A DNA stretch of 64,000 nt from an uncultured Sunxiuqinia sp. (GCF_947495665.1 NZ_CANLZV010000017.1:36834-100833); one strand, 5' to 3'; positions 9,721 to 19,251 are shown, numbered from the stretch's first letter. Program-made: numbers and translations. The notes: generated from the sequence alone by a model not told the origin.

Positions 9721-9762
9721 TACTTTTTACCATTGCCCCTTCATGATCTGGCTTGATTTTTG

Positions 9763-9770
9763 TATTTTTG
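9763..9770 (+). promoter_or_regulatory. Candidate -7 box for the small membrane protein/mutL pair
   Basis: TATTTTTG matches the Bacteroidota -7 consensus TAnnTTTG exactly, 24 bases before the ATG at 9795. No good -33 element is seen at the right distance. Confidence 0.45.
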
Positions 9771-9794
9771 CAAGTCAATCAATAATTTAAAATC

Positions 9795-10091
9795 ATGATC
9801 GGAAGTTTTTTTCATTTACCCAAGCATCGCCGTTTCAGCATGCCCTTTCGGTATTACAACCCGGAGAAAGAAGAGATGCAAGACCGTGAAGACCGAATAA
9901 AGAAAGAACTGGGGATTCATGAAAAAAAAGAAACAGGCGAAAATTATCGACCCAACATTAAAGGGCAGTTTCGCCGATCAATGAATCATTCGTCGAAATC
10001 GGCCTCCGATTCCAGGCGCCGTTCCAATACCCGATTGCTTTTGTTGATTGTTATTATTTCAATTGCCGCATACCTTTTATTTAAATTTTAA
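9795..10091 (+). CDS. Small single-pass membrane protein upstream of mutL
   Basis: A 98-residue protein I do not assign to a named family. The N-terminal ~75 residues are hydrophilic and rich in charge (KEEMQDREDRIKKELG), and the C-terminal ~18 residues form one membrane segment (LLLLIVIISIAAYLLFKF). The likely topology is a tail-anchored protein with a cytoplasmic N-terminus. An internal ATG gives an alternative start at residue 16 (MPFRYYNP), which would be a more usual beginning. It ends 9 bases before mutL and is probably co-transcribed with it. Similar small proteins with an RYYNP-type start are, to my knowledge, common next to mutL in this phylum; function unknown. Confidence 0.75.
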   Translation: MIGSFFHLPKHRRFSMPFRYYNPEKEEMQDREDRIKKELGIHEKKETGENYRPNIKGQFRRSMNHSSKSASDSRRRSNTRLLLLIVIISIAAYLLFKF

Positions 10092-10100
10092 AAATCGTCC

Positions 10101-11975
10101 GTGCCAGATATAATTCAATTACTTCCTAATTCCGTTGCCAACCAAATTGCTGCAGGAGAAGTTATTCAACGCCCTGCCTCCGTTGTTAAAGAATTGGTGG
10201 AAAATGCCATCGATGCCGGGGCCTCGCATATTAAAATTAACCTGAAAGACGCCGGCCGTACGCTCATCCAAATCAGCGATAACGGTTGTGGCATGTCGGA
10301 TACCGATGCGCGCATGGCTTTTGAACGCCACGCCACCTCAAAAATAAAAGCAGCCAACGACTTATTCGCCATCCGAACCATGGGTTTTCGTGGTGAAGCA
10401 CTGGCTTCTATCGCTGCCATTGCCGATGTGGAACTGTATACAAAACAGCACGATCAGGAGATCGGCACGTTCATCCACATCAATGGTTCAAATGTATTGA
10501 AGCAAGAACCAACCAGCTGTGCCAGCGGAACCAACTTCATGGTTAAGAACCTGTTTTTCAATGTGCCCGCCCGTCGCAAATTTCTAAAATCGAATGCTGC
10601 TGAGCTCAAACACATTATTCATGAAATTCAGCGCGTAGCTCTGGCTAACCCAGACATCGCCTTTTCCATGATCAACAACAAGCAACCGGTTTATGAACTG
10701 GGACAGGACAATATTCGCAAACGTATTGTCGCCCTGTTCGGAAAGCACAGTATTCAAAAGCTTATTCCGGTAAATACCGACACAACCCTGGTGAAAATAA
10801 CCGGGTATATTGGTCAACCCAAACATGCCCGCAAAACTTTTGGAGAGCAGTTTTTCTTTGTCAACAAGCGATTTATGCGTCATTCGTTTTTTCACAAAGC
10901 GGTGGTACAAGCCTATGAGAAAATTCTGCCACCCGACAGTATTCCTTCCTATTTCTTATTTTTCGAGGTGGATCCTGAAAATATCGACATCAATATTCAC
11001 CCCACCAAAACAGAAATCAAGTTTGAAGATGAATCAGCTATCTGGCAAATGATTAAGGCTACCGTACGCGAATCATTGGGAAAACACAATGTTATTCCTT
11101 CCATTGATTTTGATCAGGCAGGCAGCTTTGACATTCCGGTTGCGCCCAAAAGTTCTGACGATATCCGCCCACCGGAAATTGAGATTGATCCGACCTATAA
11201 CCCCTTTGAAAAAGAAGTGGTTTTTACCGGAACCAATCCATTTAACCAAACACCAAAAAAAACACCAAAAGCGCAATACTGGGAAAAGTTATACCAGGAT
11301 TTCACGCAAAAGGAACACGAGGAGGACGAATTTCCCGAAGAAGAGGAAGAACTGCTGTCTCAGGAATTGGAGCCGGCTACACATCATGAAATTCAGCATG
11401 AAGAAACATACTCGGGGAAAACATTCTTCCAGTTTAAAGGCAAATACATTTTAACTCCTGTCAAATCGGGTTTGATGGTGATTGACCAGAAACGGGCTCA
11501 TGAGCGAATTCTCTTTGAGAATTTCATGAGTGTTATTGACAGCAATGAAATTGTTAGTCAGAAGCAACTGTTTCCGCATACCTTCGACCTTAATGCGGCT
11601 GATGCCCAGTTGCTGAATTCCGTACTAAACGATCTTAGAGCCCTTGGTTTTGACATCAGCAATTTTGGCAACAACAGCTTTATCATTCACGGCACACCGG
11701 GCATGCTTGACAATTCATCGCCCCAGTCCGTCGTTGAAAGCTTGCTGGAAGACATCAAAAGTTCGGCGGACAATTTGCAGGAAAAAGCGCGCGAAAAAAT
11801 TGCCGCCTCACTGGCCAAGGCTTCGGCTATTTCCTATGGCTATGTGATGAAAGAAGAAGAGGTGAACCAGTTGATTGACCAGCTTTTTGCCTGTTCAACA
11901 CCAAACTTTTCGCCCACGGGAAAACAAGTGTTAACAATCATGCCGATTGAACATTTTGAAAAACTTTTGAAGTGA
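10101..11975 (+). CDS. mutL: DNA mismatch repair protein MutL
   Basis: A 624-residue mismatch-repair mediator that couples MutS recognition to downstream excision. It begins with a GTG codon. The N-terminal GHKL ATPase is clear: ELVENAIDAGA with the catalytic Glu, DNGCGM, and GFRGEALASI. A variable acidic linker (about residues 365-440, with EEDEFPEEEEEL) leads to the C-terminal dimerisation domain. In most bacteria without MutH, that domain carries an endonuclease motif DQHA-x2-E-x4-E. Here the equivalent reads DQKRAHERILFE, and the terminal CPHGRP metal motif is replaced by FSPTGKQ, so latent nicking activity is doubtful. The 98-residue membrane protein gene lies 9 bases upstream. Confidence 0.97.
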   Translation: MPDIIQLLPNSVANQIAAGEVIQRPASVVKELVENAIDAGASHIKINLKDAGRTLIQISDNGCGMSDTDARMAFERHATSKIKAANDLFAIRTMGFRGEALASIAAIADVELYTKQHDQEIGTFIHINGSNVLKQEPTSCASGTNFMVKNLFFNVPARRKFLKSNAAELKHIIHEIQRVALANPDIAFSMINNKQPVYELGQDNIRKRIVALFGKHSIQKLIPVNTDTTLVKITGYIGQPKHARKTFGEQFFFVNKRFMRHSFFHKAVVQAYEKILPPDSIPSYFLFFEVDPENIDINIHPTKTEIKFEDESAIWQMIKATVRESLGKHNVIPSIDFDQAGSFDIPVAPKSSDDIRPPEIEIDPTYNPFEKEVVFTGTNPFNQTPKKTPKAQYWEKLYQDFTQKEHEEDEFPEEEEELLSQELEPATHHEIQHEETYSGKTFFQFKGKYILTPVKSGLMVIDQKRAHERILFENFMSVIDSNEIVSQKQLFPHTFDLNAADAQLLNSVLNDLRALGFDISNFGNNSFIIHGTPGMLDNSSPQSVVESLLEDIKSSADNLQEKAREKIAASLAKASAISYGYVMKEEEVNQLIDQLFACSTPNFSPTGKQVLTIMPIEHFEKLLK

Positions 11976-12057
11976 CAAATTGTCTATAGAATTGTTTACT
12001 TTGTATTGAAAACCATTTTTGGCGTGGCTCTTGTGGTCCGCAACTAAATTTTCAGCT

Positions 12058-12798
12058 ATGCAGAATTTCAGACCCTCTTTTGGCTCGATACCTCCGGTTG
12101 TTAAAAACCTGATCATTATTAATGTGCTGATGCTTTTTGCAACCTTTGTTCTAAGCATGCAAAACATTGATTTAACGCGGATTCTCGGGCTACATTATAT
12201 TGCTTCACCCAAATTTGAGCCGTACCAAATTGTCACCCACATGTTCATGCATGGTGGCTTCACCCACCTCTTGTTCAACATGTTTGCCCTATGGATGTTT
12301 GGCCGTGTGCTGGAAAGCGTTTGGGGGCCCAAGCGATTTTTTATCTATTATTTTGCAACTGGATTAGGAGCTGCCGTTTTGCACACGTTTGTCAACTTTA
12401 TTGAATACCAGTCGGTGATTTCAAAAATGTCGCCAGAACATATTGATTTGGTCATGCAAAACGGAGCCGACATCTGGATGCAGGGGAAAAACTACACCGA
12501 CCCGCTGATGGGCAAACTCAACTTATTGCTCAATGTTCCTACGGTTGGAGCTTCAGGAGCCGTGTTTGGTGTGTTGCTTGGATTCGGAATGTTGTTCCCC
12601 AACACGCAACTGATGCTACTTTTCCCACCAATTCCAATCAAAGCCAAATACTTTGTTATTGGTTATGGCGTTCTTGAATTGTACTTGGGGCTGGCTCGTC
12701 CGGGAAGTAACGTAGCTCACTTTGCACACCTTGGAGGGATGCTTTTTGGCTACCTGCTTATTCGCTACTGGAACAAGAACAGTCGAAATTTCTATTAA
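12058..12798 (+). CDS. Rhomboid family intramembrane serine protease (first copy)
   Basis: A 246-residue multi-pass inner-membrane protein of the rhomboid family, which cleaves transmembrane segments of other proteins. The catalytic serine lies in GASGAVFGVLLG and the histidine in NVAHFAHLGGMLFGY, so both dyad residues are present. The HMFMHGGFTHLLFNMFALWMFG block is typical of helices 1-2. The start at 12058 (MQNFRPSFG) is preferred; the frame runs back to a TTG at 12019. The unusual loop between helices 3 and 4 (~residues 117-155) is hydrophilic and long. It stands 9 bases before a second rhomboid gene. Confidence 0.92.
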   Translation: MQNFRPSFGSIPPVVKNLIIINVLMLFATFVLSMQNIDLTRILGLHYIASPKFEPYQIVTHMFMHGGFTHLLFNMFALWMFGRVLESVWGPKRFFIYYFATGLGAAVLHTFVNFIEYQSVISKMSPEHIDLVMQNGADIWMQGKNYTDPLMGKLNLLLNVPTVGASGAVFGVLLGFGMLFPNTQLMLLFPPIPIKAKYFVIGYGVLELYLGLARPGSNVAHFAHLGGMLFGYLLIRYWNKNSRNFY

Positions 12799-12807
12799 AA
12801 AAGCCTT

Positions 12808-13680
12808 ATGAGTATTATTGACGAAATAAAGGAATCTTTCAAAAAGGGCTCAGTCCTCACCCGGTTGATCTACGTAAACCTTGGCGTTTTCCTTTTTATT
12901 CGCATCATTAATGTGTTTTTCTTCTTGCTTGACCAGAATTTCTCGGGACTGAACTGGCTGGCCCTACCGGCTGACATTCATCAGCTGGCCTACAAGCCTT
13001 GGACACTGGCCACTTACATGTTTTTACATTTCGACTTTCTCCACATCTTATTTAATATTCTGTGGCTGTATTGGCTTGGTAAAATATTTCTGTTCTACTT
13101 TAATGAAAAGCAGTTGCTAGGCATTTACCTACTAGGAGGACTAGCCGGTGGAATCTTTTTTCTGGCTGCCTATAATTTCTTTCCGGCCTTTACTGAAGTG
13201 GTTGTTTTTTCCCGTTTACTGGGAGCCTCAGCCTCGGTTATCGCCATTGTGATTGCAGTGGCCATGTGGGCGCCCAATCACACCATCAACCTGCTATTCA
13301 TAGGGCCTGTGCGCATGAAATACATTGCTTTGGTTTCGCTGGCCATGTATGTTATTGGCATTGCTTCATCCAACTCAGGCGGCAACCTGGCCCACTTGGG
13401 CGGTGCATTTATGGGGATGATTTTCGTGCTTCAATACCGCAAAAACAAAGACCTAACCAAGTGGGTTTCAAATTTGCTGGACAAAGGACAAAAGCTTCTC
13501 AAGCCACGTCCAAAAATCAAAGTCACTTACAAAAAATCAGCAACTGACGATGTGGAATACAACCGGCAGCGCAACCTGAAGCAGGAGGAAATTAATCGGG
13601 TTCTGGAAAAGATAAGCAAATCCGGCTACGACTCATTGACCAAAGAAGAAAAGGAACTGCTCTTTAAGATGGGTAAATAA
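12808..13680 (+). CDS. Rhomboid family intramembrane serine protease (second copy)
   Basis: A 290-residue rhomboid-type membrane protein downstream of the first copy. The serine motif is GASASVIAIVIA, so GASA replaces the commoner GASG. The histidine is in NLAHLGGAFMGM. After the last membrane helix a ~75-residue basic cytoplasmic tail contains VEYNRQRNLKQEEINRVLEKI and SLTKEEKELLFKM, a DUF6576-like ending often seen on Bacteroidota rhomboids. The pair is probably one transcript. The two copies differ too much for a recent duplication. Confidence 0.9.
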   Translation: MSIIDEIKESFKKGSVLTRLIYVNLGVFLFIRIINVFFFLLDQNFSGLNWLALPADIHQLAYKPWTLATYMFLHFDFLHILFNILWLYWLGKIFLFYFNEKQLLGIYLLGGLAGGIFFLAAYNFFPAFTEVVVFSRLLGASASVIAIVIAVAMWAPNHTINLLFIGPVRMKYIALVSLAMYVIGIASSNSGGNLAHLGGAFMGMIFVLQYRKNKDLTKWVSNLLDKGQKLLKPRPKIKVTYKKSATDDVEYNRQRNLKQEEINRVLEKISKSGYDSLTKEEKELLFKMGK

Positions 13681-13738
13681 ATTCCAACGTTTACCTGTAA
13701 CAAGGCATCCTGCATAAGCTCTTTTTAAAGTCCAATCC

Positions 13739-14155
13739 ATGAACAAAGCATCCGTTCATATTCCAGATTTAAGCAGCGAGTTTGCGTTTCGAACTTCGCG
13801 CAGCAGTGGAGCTGGCGGACAACATGTGAACAAAGTGGATTCGCGGGTTGAACTGCGCTTTAATGTTCCTGCCTCGCAGCTATTAAGCGAGCGGCAAAAA
13901 GAGCTTCTCCTTCAAAAACTGGCCAACAAGTTAACTTCGGAAGGAGACTTACTGATTGTTAGTCAAGAAGAACGCTCGCAGATCCGAAACAAGGAAATTA
14001 CGGTAGAAAAATTTTATGCCCTGCTCCAAAAAACCCTTCAGCCGGTAAAAAAACGAAGGCCAACCCGTCCGACACGAAGCTCAGTAGAGAAACGCATAAC
14101 AGCCAAAAAACAAATGGGCGAAAAGAAAAAGCGACGCGGTAAAATTGATTTCTAA
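13739..14155 (+). CDS. arfB: Peptidyl-tRNA hydrolase / ribosome rescue factor ArfB
   Basis: A 138-residue release-factor-like protein that hydrolyses peptidyl-tRNA on ribosomes stalled at mRNA ends without a stop codon. The catalytic GGQ is at residues 26-28 inside RSSGAGGQHVNKVDSRVELRF. The C-terminal tail is strongly basic (KKRRPTRPTRSS, KKQMGEKKKRRGK), which in ArfB enters the empty mRNA channel. There is no stop-codon recognition domain and the length is normal for the family. It starts 58 bases after the rhomboid gene and is followed closely by the YiiX-like gene. Confidence 0.93.
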   Translation: MNKASVHIPDLSSEFAFRTSRSSGAGGQHVNKVDSRVELRFNVPASQLLSERQKELLLQKLANKLTSEGDLLIVSQEERSQIRNKEITVEKFYALLQKTLQPVKKRRPTRPTRSSVEKRITAKKQMGEKKKRRGKIDF

Positions 14156-14166
14156 TAGACAAACAC

Positions 14167-14823
14167 ATGAAATTCACTCGAAAAAAATACCGACTACTCA
14201 TGGCTTTTTTTATGCTTGGACTGAGTTTAAACGCGCAGCAAATCGATGCAGGGAAACTGCAAAATGGCGATCTACTATTCTCCGAACCGGTTTCAGGCCG
14301 CCTGTCAGAAGCCATCGATCAAGTCACCCAAACGCATAAACAAACCCACTTCTCGCATGTGGGAATGGCTATCCTTGAAAATGACGCGGTGTATGTGCTC
14401 CATGCCAGTGCCGAGGGAGGTACCTGCCAGGTTACATTGGATCAGTTTTTACATCCGAATGGAGATTCGACCCAAGTTACCGTTTACCGTCTAAAGCCGG
14501 CATTTCAGAAAGCTATTACACCTGCCATTGCCAAAGCAAAAAACCTGCTGGGCAAGCCATACAACTTCAGCTACGTACTTTCAGACACCAGTCATTATTG
14601 CTCTGAGTTTATCTACCGGGCTTTTGAAGAAGACAGCATTTTTGTGTTAAATCCAATGACGTTCAAAAATCCTGCAACCGGCACTTTTAGTCCGGCATGG
14701 GTAGCGCATTACGAGAAACTCAGCATGGACATTCCGGAAGGTTTACCCGGCTGCAACCCCAATGGCATGGCTGCTTCTGAAAAGTTAGAGCGACTCGGAT
14801 TATTAATCCGACCAACGCTTTAA
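14167..14823 (+). CDS. YiiX/YebB-like NlpC/P60-type cysteine hydrolase, secreted
   Basis: A 218-residue protein with an N-terminal signal peptide (LLMAFFMLGLSLNAQ, cleavage near residue 21). It belongs to the YiiX/YebB-like permuted NlpC/P60 papain-fold group. The likely catalytic residues are the histidine of HFSHVGMAI and the cysteine of YCSEFIYRAF. LQNGDLLFSEP is the usual start of the domain. Family members act on amide or peptide bonds in cell wall or lipid substrates; the substrate here is unknown. It lies 11 bases after arfB and may share its transcript. Confidence 0.85.
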   Translation: MKFTRKKYRLLMAFFMLGLSLNAQQIDAGKLQNGDLLFSEPVSGRLSEAIDQVTQTHKQTHFSHVGMAILENDAVYVLHASAEGGTCQVTLDQFLHPNGDSTQVTVYRLKPAFQKAITPAIAKAKNLLGKPYNFSYVLSDTSHYCSEFIYRAFEEDSIFVLNPMTFKNPATGTFSPAWVAHYEKLSMDIPEGLPGCNPNGMAASEKLERLGLLIRPTL

Positions 14824-14860
14824 CAGCAAGTCCTTCAACATTAAAACAAGCACCTATGTT

Positions 14861-17800
14861 TTACTTATAAACAGGAAGCTCAACATAAAATGTCGTGCCT
14901 TGATCCATCTCCGTTTCAAACCAGATGCTGCCTCGTGCATTTTCAATAATCTTTTTCACAATAGCCAGTCCCAAGCCCATTCCGCTGCTTTTCGTAGTAA
15001 AATTCGGTTGAAACATTTGCTGACGAATAGCTTCCGGGATTCCGGTTCCGTTATCTTTCACAGCCACGCGGGCAAATCCATCCTTTTCTGTTAATACCAC
15101 CTGCACCTTGCCACTTCGGCTTTGTGGAATGGATTGAATAGCATTCTTAATCAGGTTAACAAAAGCCCGTGAAATTTGCTCATGATCAGCGTGAACCAAC
15201 AACTCTTCCTGCCCATTCAGATTCACCGTCAACTCCATGTGTGTACTCGACTCAAACAGCTCAACAACTTTTGTTAGCTGGCTCGCCAGGTTAAACACCT
15301 CATTTCGGGCTTTCGGAATTTTGGCAAAGTTGGAGAATTCGGTGGCTATCTCCGACAAGGTGTCAATCTGTTCAATCAACGTTCGCGTAACCCGGTCGAA
15401 GTAATCTTCAAAGTGATCCGCCTTTTCCTTTTTGGCCCGCTGCAAGTATTGAATATTGAGCTTCATGGGAGTTAGCGGATTTTTAATTTCATGGGCTACC
15501 TGCTTCGCCATTTCGCGCCAGGCTAGTTCCCGCTCCGTACGGGCTAACAGCTCGGCACTTTCGGCCAGCTCTTCCACCTTGCGGTTATATTCTTTAATTA
15601 AGGCGCCAATTTCATCATCGCGCTGATAGCTGATTTGCTCATTCTTTTTAACCAGCTGAATTCCCTTCAACTTCTCCCTAACCAAACTTAAGGGCCGGGT
15701 TATTTGATTGGCCAGCAAGACGGCCACAATCACACTGGCCAGAAACAGAAAGACATACAAGTTGATAAAAGCCACGATAAACGTGGAAATCTCTTGCTTC
15801 AGTTCATCCCCACGCGTAAAGTACGGTAAGTTAATGAACCCCAGATAATCGCCCATATCGTTGATGATGGGCTCATAAACCGACAAGTAAGACAGCTCGC
15901 CAATCCGCTCGGGTTGTGAATAACTCACCTGGTAATTTTCAATCAACTCGTAATAAGCCTCAGAATTCATCCGATTCGAAATAATCCCTCTTAAAAAGAT
16001 TTCCGGGCGCGAAGAAGCGATCAACTCGCCATCCAGTCCGAAAATATTAATATCCGTTCGAAAAACGATGGATAACTTATTCAGTTCATTCCAAAGCCAA
16101 TCGATCAAATCGGGTGTGAGCTCATTTACATCGCCCATCCGCATCTTAACTTCCTCGGCAATGGAGTTCATTTTTTCATTCAGGTCATCCTGGTGCCTGT
16201 TTTCATACTCCTGAATGTTATAATAAATGGTACCGGCAGCCACAAAGAAAAGTGAACTAAGTACCACTGCAATAATGGCCGCCTGTATTTTAAACTTCAA
16301 GTCATAAAACATGGCCTTTTTCCGGTACTGCGGATTGCCGGCAAAAACAATTACCAAAATAAAAACGAAATAGAACACAAAGAGGTAAGGGAATGAAATC
16401 AGATAATCCTTCATTCGAAAGGACTTGCTACTGGCAATGATGTAATTGTTGTGCCCCAAGATGTGAATTAAATGATCGTAACCATCCCAACGTTCAAGCA
16501 GAAACTCAGCGCTGTCATTCTGAATATTGTAGGAGTCGATGTAGTAATTATACTGATAGTCACCACTTAAGGTAACCAACTCGTTGTCAAAATACTTGGC
16601 ATACGAAAAATGCTGATAGCGCTTGGGTTTAGCCATCGACTGGTCGAGCAATAACTCGGGAAAACCTGAGCCTTCCGGCAACAGACGCGAATTCAGCTCA
16701 AAAAAGACCGAGGTCCCTAATGAATCGGCTGAGAGCGGATAAAAAATTCGTCCCATGTAAGAAATTCGGCCATTCAAGTTATCCATAAAGTAAAAGTTGG
16801 TCCCCGGAATTTGGGTTCCCGATTCATCAATCATCTCTTCAAAAAACGGAAAGCAAGGCACCCAACGGTTATCCGGCTCAACCAGCAGGCTGTCGGAACC
16901 GCTACAGAGAATAATTTTCAAATCGTACTTCCGAAAATAGCCACCAAAATACTGCCGTTCCAGGTAGCTTTCCAGCTCCTGATAAGTGGTGGACAATAAA
17001 TACGGAATAACCGAATCGACACTGAGTTCGCGTTGAATATCCGTCAGGAAAATCTCTGCAGCCGGATCATGTTCCGAGTTCAGGGTCACCGTCATCAGCT
17101 TTTGACTTTCGACTGTCCTGAGTTGGTTATAGTACTGGATATCAACTAAAGTAAAAAGGGCAAATAGCGACACAAAGTAGATGATGTACGATAGAGAATG
17201 CCTTTTAAACTGGGTGTTCTGTAGGGCAAAAACCGAAAAATTTGTCAGCAAAAACAAGCATACCATGTACAGGTAGCTATTTTTCACCACAATGGCAAGT
17301 CCTCCAAAAATCAGAATCAGCACCAGATGGCTTTTCAGGAATCGCTTCCTGGAAAGGTAACGCTCGCTCAACTCAACCGTCTTCAAGTTGATGAGAAAAG
17401 CAGAGAAAAAAAACAGGGCAATAATAACAAAACCAACGACACTGTAAAAATCAATGTCATCAATTCGATTTAGCTGAAAAGAAATACTGCTGTTTCGAAT
17501 CAGGTTTCCAAAGAAATAGTTGGCCAACAGGTAAACCAGCAAGCTAAACAGGTAAGCTCCCCAAAGCTCTCCTTTACCAGCCCCTTTGGAATAAGCAAAA
17601 TCTTTCACATAATTGAAACACCAAAAGAAGAATAAAACCGCCAGTAACAACAAGTCGCCCAACGAAGGAAGCCAAAAGGAATAGGCATAAAGCGCCGGTC
17701 CAAACAAGTCGAAAGCGTAAGCCAACTGCGGCAAACGGAACAACACATGAAACCAGTAAAAACCCAGCAGAGAAAGCCCCAGCACAATAACCCGCGTTAG

Positions 17801-18514
17801 AAAATTCTCATACCGGTAGTGCCTCACCCGCTGCCGGATAAAACCCAGAAGGATTAAAAATGCCACAATAAACACGGCCGCAGGCGCATAAAGCTGTGCC
17901 TTGGTGCACTTAAATTTGCCGGTGGGTAAAATTGAAAATAAATAATTGCCTTCTTCGTCCCGCACCGAAAGGTTGTAAGCCGATTTTTCACGCTGAATCA
18001 CAAAGTTATCCGGCAGCACAAAAGGCTCAACAAATTCATTCCGAATAAACTGGTTCTCTATGCTGTAGATATCTTTAATATGAATTAACCCAATCAGGTT
18101 TAGCGAATCCACTTTCCGGTTAAGACCAAAGTAGGTACCGTTGGGCAAGGCCAACAGTTCCTGAGCCGCCATTTTGCTTGAAAAGCGACTGGTAAATGCA
18201 AAGTGATTGTGCGACCAGTAAAGAATTTCATTGCCATCCAACAGCACAAACCCCAATCCCTGATCCCGATATAAGCTAGAGTAAGGAAAAAATTCAGCAA
18301 CAAAGTTTTCATCAAAATCAGCCTGACTCATGCGCTGCTCAATTTCGTCAAGCAGTCCGTTTAAAGCTTGCTTTTGCTCCAACAACTGCACTTCAAAAGT
18401 TTCAACCAGGCCAACTTCCGGATGGTGCTTCAACGTATGGTTCTCCAGCAGAAATGCAAAAACAAATAAGCACAAAGAAAGGATTAGTAAACCGTATTTT
18501 TTGAATTCTTCCAT
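14861..18514 (-). CDS. Large multi-domain sensor histidine kinase (NtrY-like)
   Basis: A 1217-residue membrane kinase. A first membrane segment (~7-25) and an extracytoplasmic domain are followed by a block of six or more membrane helices (~205-450), a second sensor region, two more helices (~715-775), a third extracytoplasmic segment, a helix at ~930-950 and a HAMP domain. The kinase core is intact: phospho-accepting His1008 in VAHEIKNPLTPMK, N box NLIKNAIQSI, G1 box DNGTGIP and TKSSGMGLGLAIVKKI. The kinase end resembles NtrY/NtrB types. No response regulator is encoded nearby. It starts 18 bases after rlmH and is probably co-transcribed with it. Confidence 0.9.
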   Translation of the reverse strand: MEEFKKYGLLILSLCLFVFAFLLENHTLKHHPEVGLVETFEVQLLEQKQALNGLLDEIEQRMSQADFDENFVAEFFPYSSLYRDQGLGFVLLDGNEILYWSHNHFAFTSRFSSKMAAQELLALPNGTYFGLNRKVDSLNLIGLIHIKDIYSIENQFIRNEFVEPFVLPDNFVIQREKSAYNLSVRDEEGNYLFSILPTGKFKCTKAQLYAPAAVFIVAFLILLGFIRQRVRHYRYENFLTRVIVLGLSLLGFYWFHVLFRLPQLAYAFDLFGPALYAYSFWLPSLGDLLLLAVLFFFWCFNYVKDFAYSKGAGKGELWGAYLFSLLVYLLANYFFGNLIRNSSISFQLNRIDDIDFYSVVGFVIIALFFFSAFLINLKTVELSERYLSRKRFLKSHLVLILIFGGLAIVVKNSYLYMVCLFLLTNFSVFALQNTQFKRHSLSYIIYFVSLFALFTLVDIQYYNQLRTVESQKLMTVTLNSEHDPAAEIFLTDIQRELSVDSVIPYLLSTTYQELESYLERQYFGGYFRKYDLKIILCSGSDSLLVEPDNRWVPCFPFFEEMIDESGTQIPGTNFYFMDNLNGRISYMGRIFYPLSADSLGTSVFFELNSRLLPEGSGFPELLLDQSMAKPKRYQHFSYAKYFDNELVTLSGDYQYNYYIDSYNIQNDSAEFLLERWDGYDHLIHILGHNNYIIASSKSFRMKDYLISFPYLFVFYFVFILVIVFAGNPQYRKKAMFYDLKFKIQAAIIAVVLSSLFFVAAGTIYYNIQEYENRHQDDLNEKMNSIAEEVKMRMGDVNELTPDLIDWLWNELNKLSIVFRTDINIFGLDGELIASSRPEIFLRGIISNRMNSEAYYELIENYQVSYSQPERIGELSYLSVYEPIINDMGDYLGFINLPYFTRGDELKQEISTFIVAFINLYVFLFLASVIVAVLLANQITRPLSLVREKLKGIQLVKKNEQISYQRDDEIGALIKEYNRKVEELAESAELLARTERELAWREMAKQVAHEIKNPLTPMKLNIQYLQRAKKEKADHFEDYFDRVTRTLIEQIDTLSEIATEFSNFAKIPKARNEVFNLASQLTKVVELFESSTHMELTVNLNGQEELLVHADHEQISRAFVNLIKNAIQSIPQSRSGKVQVVLTEKDGFARVAVKDNGTGIPEAIRQQMFQPNFTTKSSGMGLGLAIVKKIIENARGSIWFETEMDQGTTFYVELPVYK

Positions 18515-18532
18515 ACATTGGATTAAGGTCTA

Positions 18533-19012
18533 TTATTCGTGGTGGTAAGGTTCGCCCTTCAAAATAGTTAAGGCCCGGTAAAGCTGCTCACTAAAAATCA
18601 GCCGAATCAACTGGTGCGAAAAAGTCATTTTCGACAAACTCACCTTGCCTGTTGCCCGCTGGTAAACGGCTTCGGAAAAGCCATAAGGCCCTCCAATAAC
18701 AAGAATCAGGTTCTTTAAACCACCGAGCATCTTCTTCTCCAAAAACCGTGCAAATTCTGTCGACCGAAACGTTTGCCCCCGTTCATCCAGCAAAACCAGC
18801 TCATCGCCAGCCTTTACCTGCGCCAAAATCAATTCTCCTTCTTTCTCCTTTTGCTGATCTTCGGAAAGCTTCCGCGTGTTTTTCAAATCCGGAATAACCG
18901 TGAATTCAAAGGGGAGGTAGTGCGGAATGCGTTTGTGGTAATCCGCCAGTCCCTCCTGCAAATACTTTTGATCTGTTTTTCCTATCACAAGCAATTTTAT
19001 CTTCACCGCCAA
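18533..19012 (-). CDS. rlmH: 23S rRNA pseudouridine(1915)-N3 methyltransferase RlmH
   Basis: A 159-residue SPOUT methyltransferase, the usual family length, that methylates pseudouridine 1915 in helix 69 of 23S rRNA on assembled 70S ribosomes. Conserved features are LVIGGPYGF (SAM-binding knot), the SLSKMTFSHQLIRLIFSEQLYRA block and the terminal GEPYHHE. It begins MAVKIKLLVIGKT, a typical start. The large histidine kinase gene follows 18 bases after its stop on the same strand. Confidence 0.96.
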   Translation of the reverse strand: MAVKIKLLVIGKTDQKYLQEGLADYHKRIPHYLPFEFTVIPDLKNTRKLSEDQQKEKEGELILAQVKAGDELVLLDERGQTFRSTEFARFLEKKMLGGLKNLILVIGGPYGFSEAVYQRATGKVSLSKMTFSHQLIRLIFSEQLYRALTILKGEPYHHE

Positions 19013-19191
19013 AAATTTAGGTAACGCAAACTAGCTTACGTTATTTTATAACTATCTTGAATTGTTAACGATAAATATCAGCATTCTATCTGAAAAGTAA
19101 GTACCTTTTCAGGAGCTAAAAATCATCCTTAACGCAATCAAAGGTTGTAAACTGAAAATTGTTAACTTTACAAAGTTATGTATCCTGTTGC

Positions 19192-19215
19192 ATACTTATT
19201 GTTTTTTGGTATAAT
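19192..19215 (+). promoter_or_regulatory. Sigma70-like -35/-10 pair before DUF4783 gene
   Basis: TTGCAT near 19188-19193 and TATAAT at 19210-19215, spaced ~16 bases. It looks like a classical -35/-10 rather than the Bacteroidota TTTG/TAnnTTTG type, so the assignment is weak. Confidence 0.25.
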
Positions 19216-19251
19216 TTATGCAGACTAACAGGGTTTTTAAACAACTAAAAG

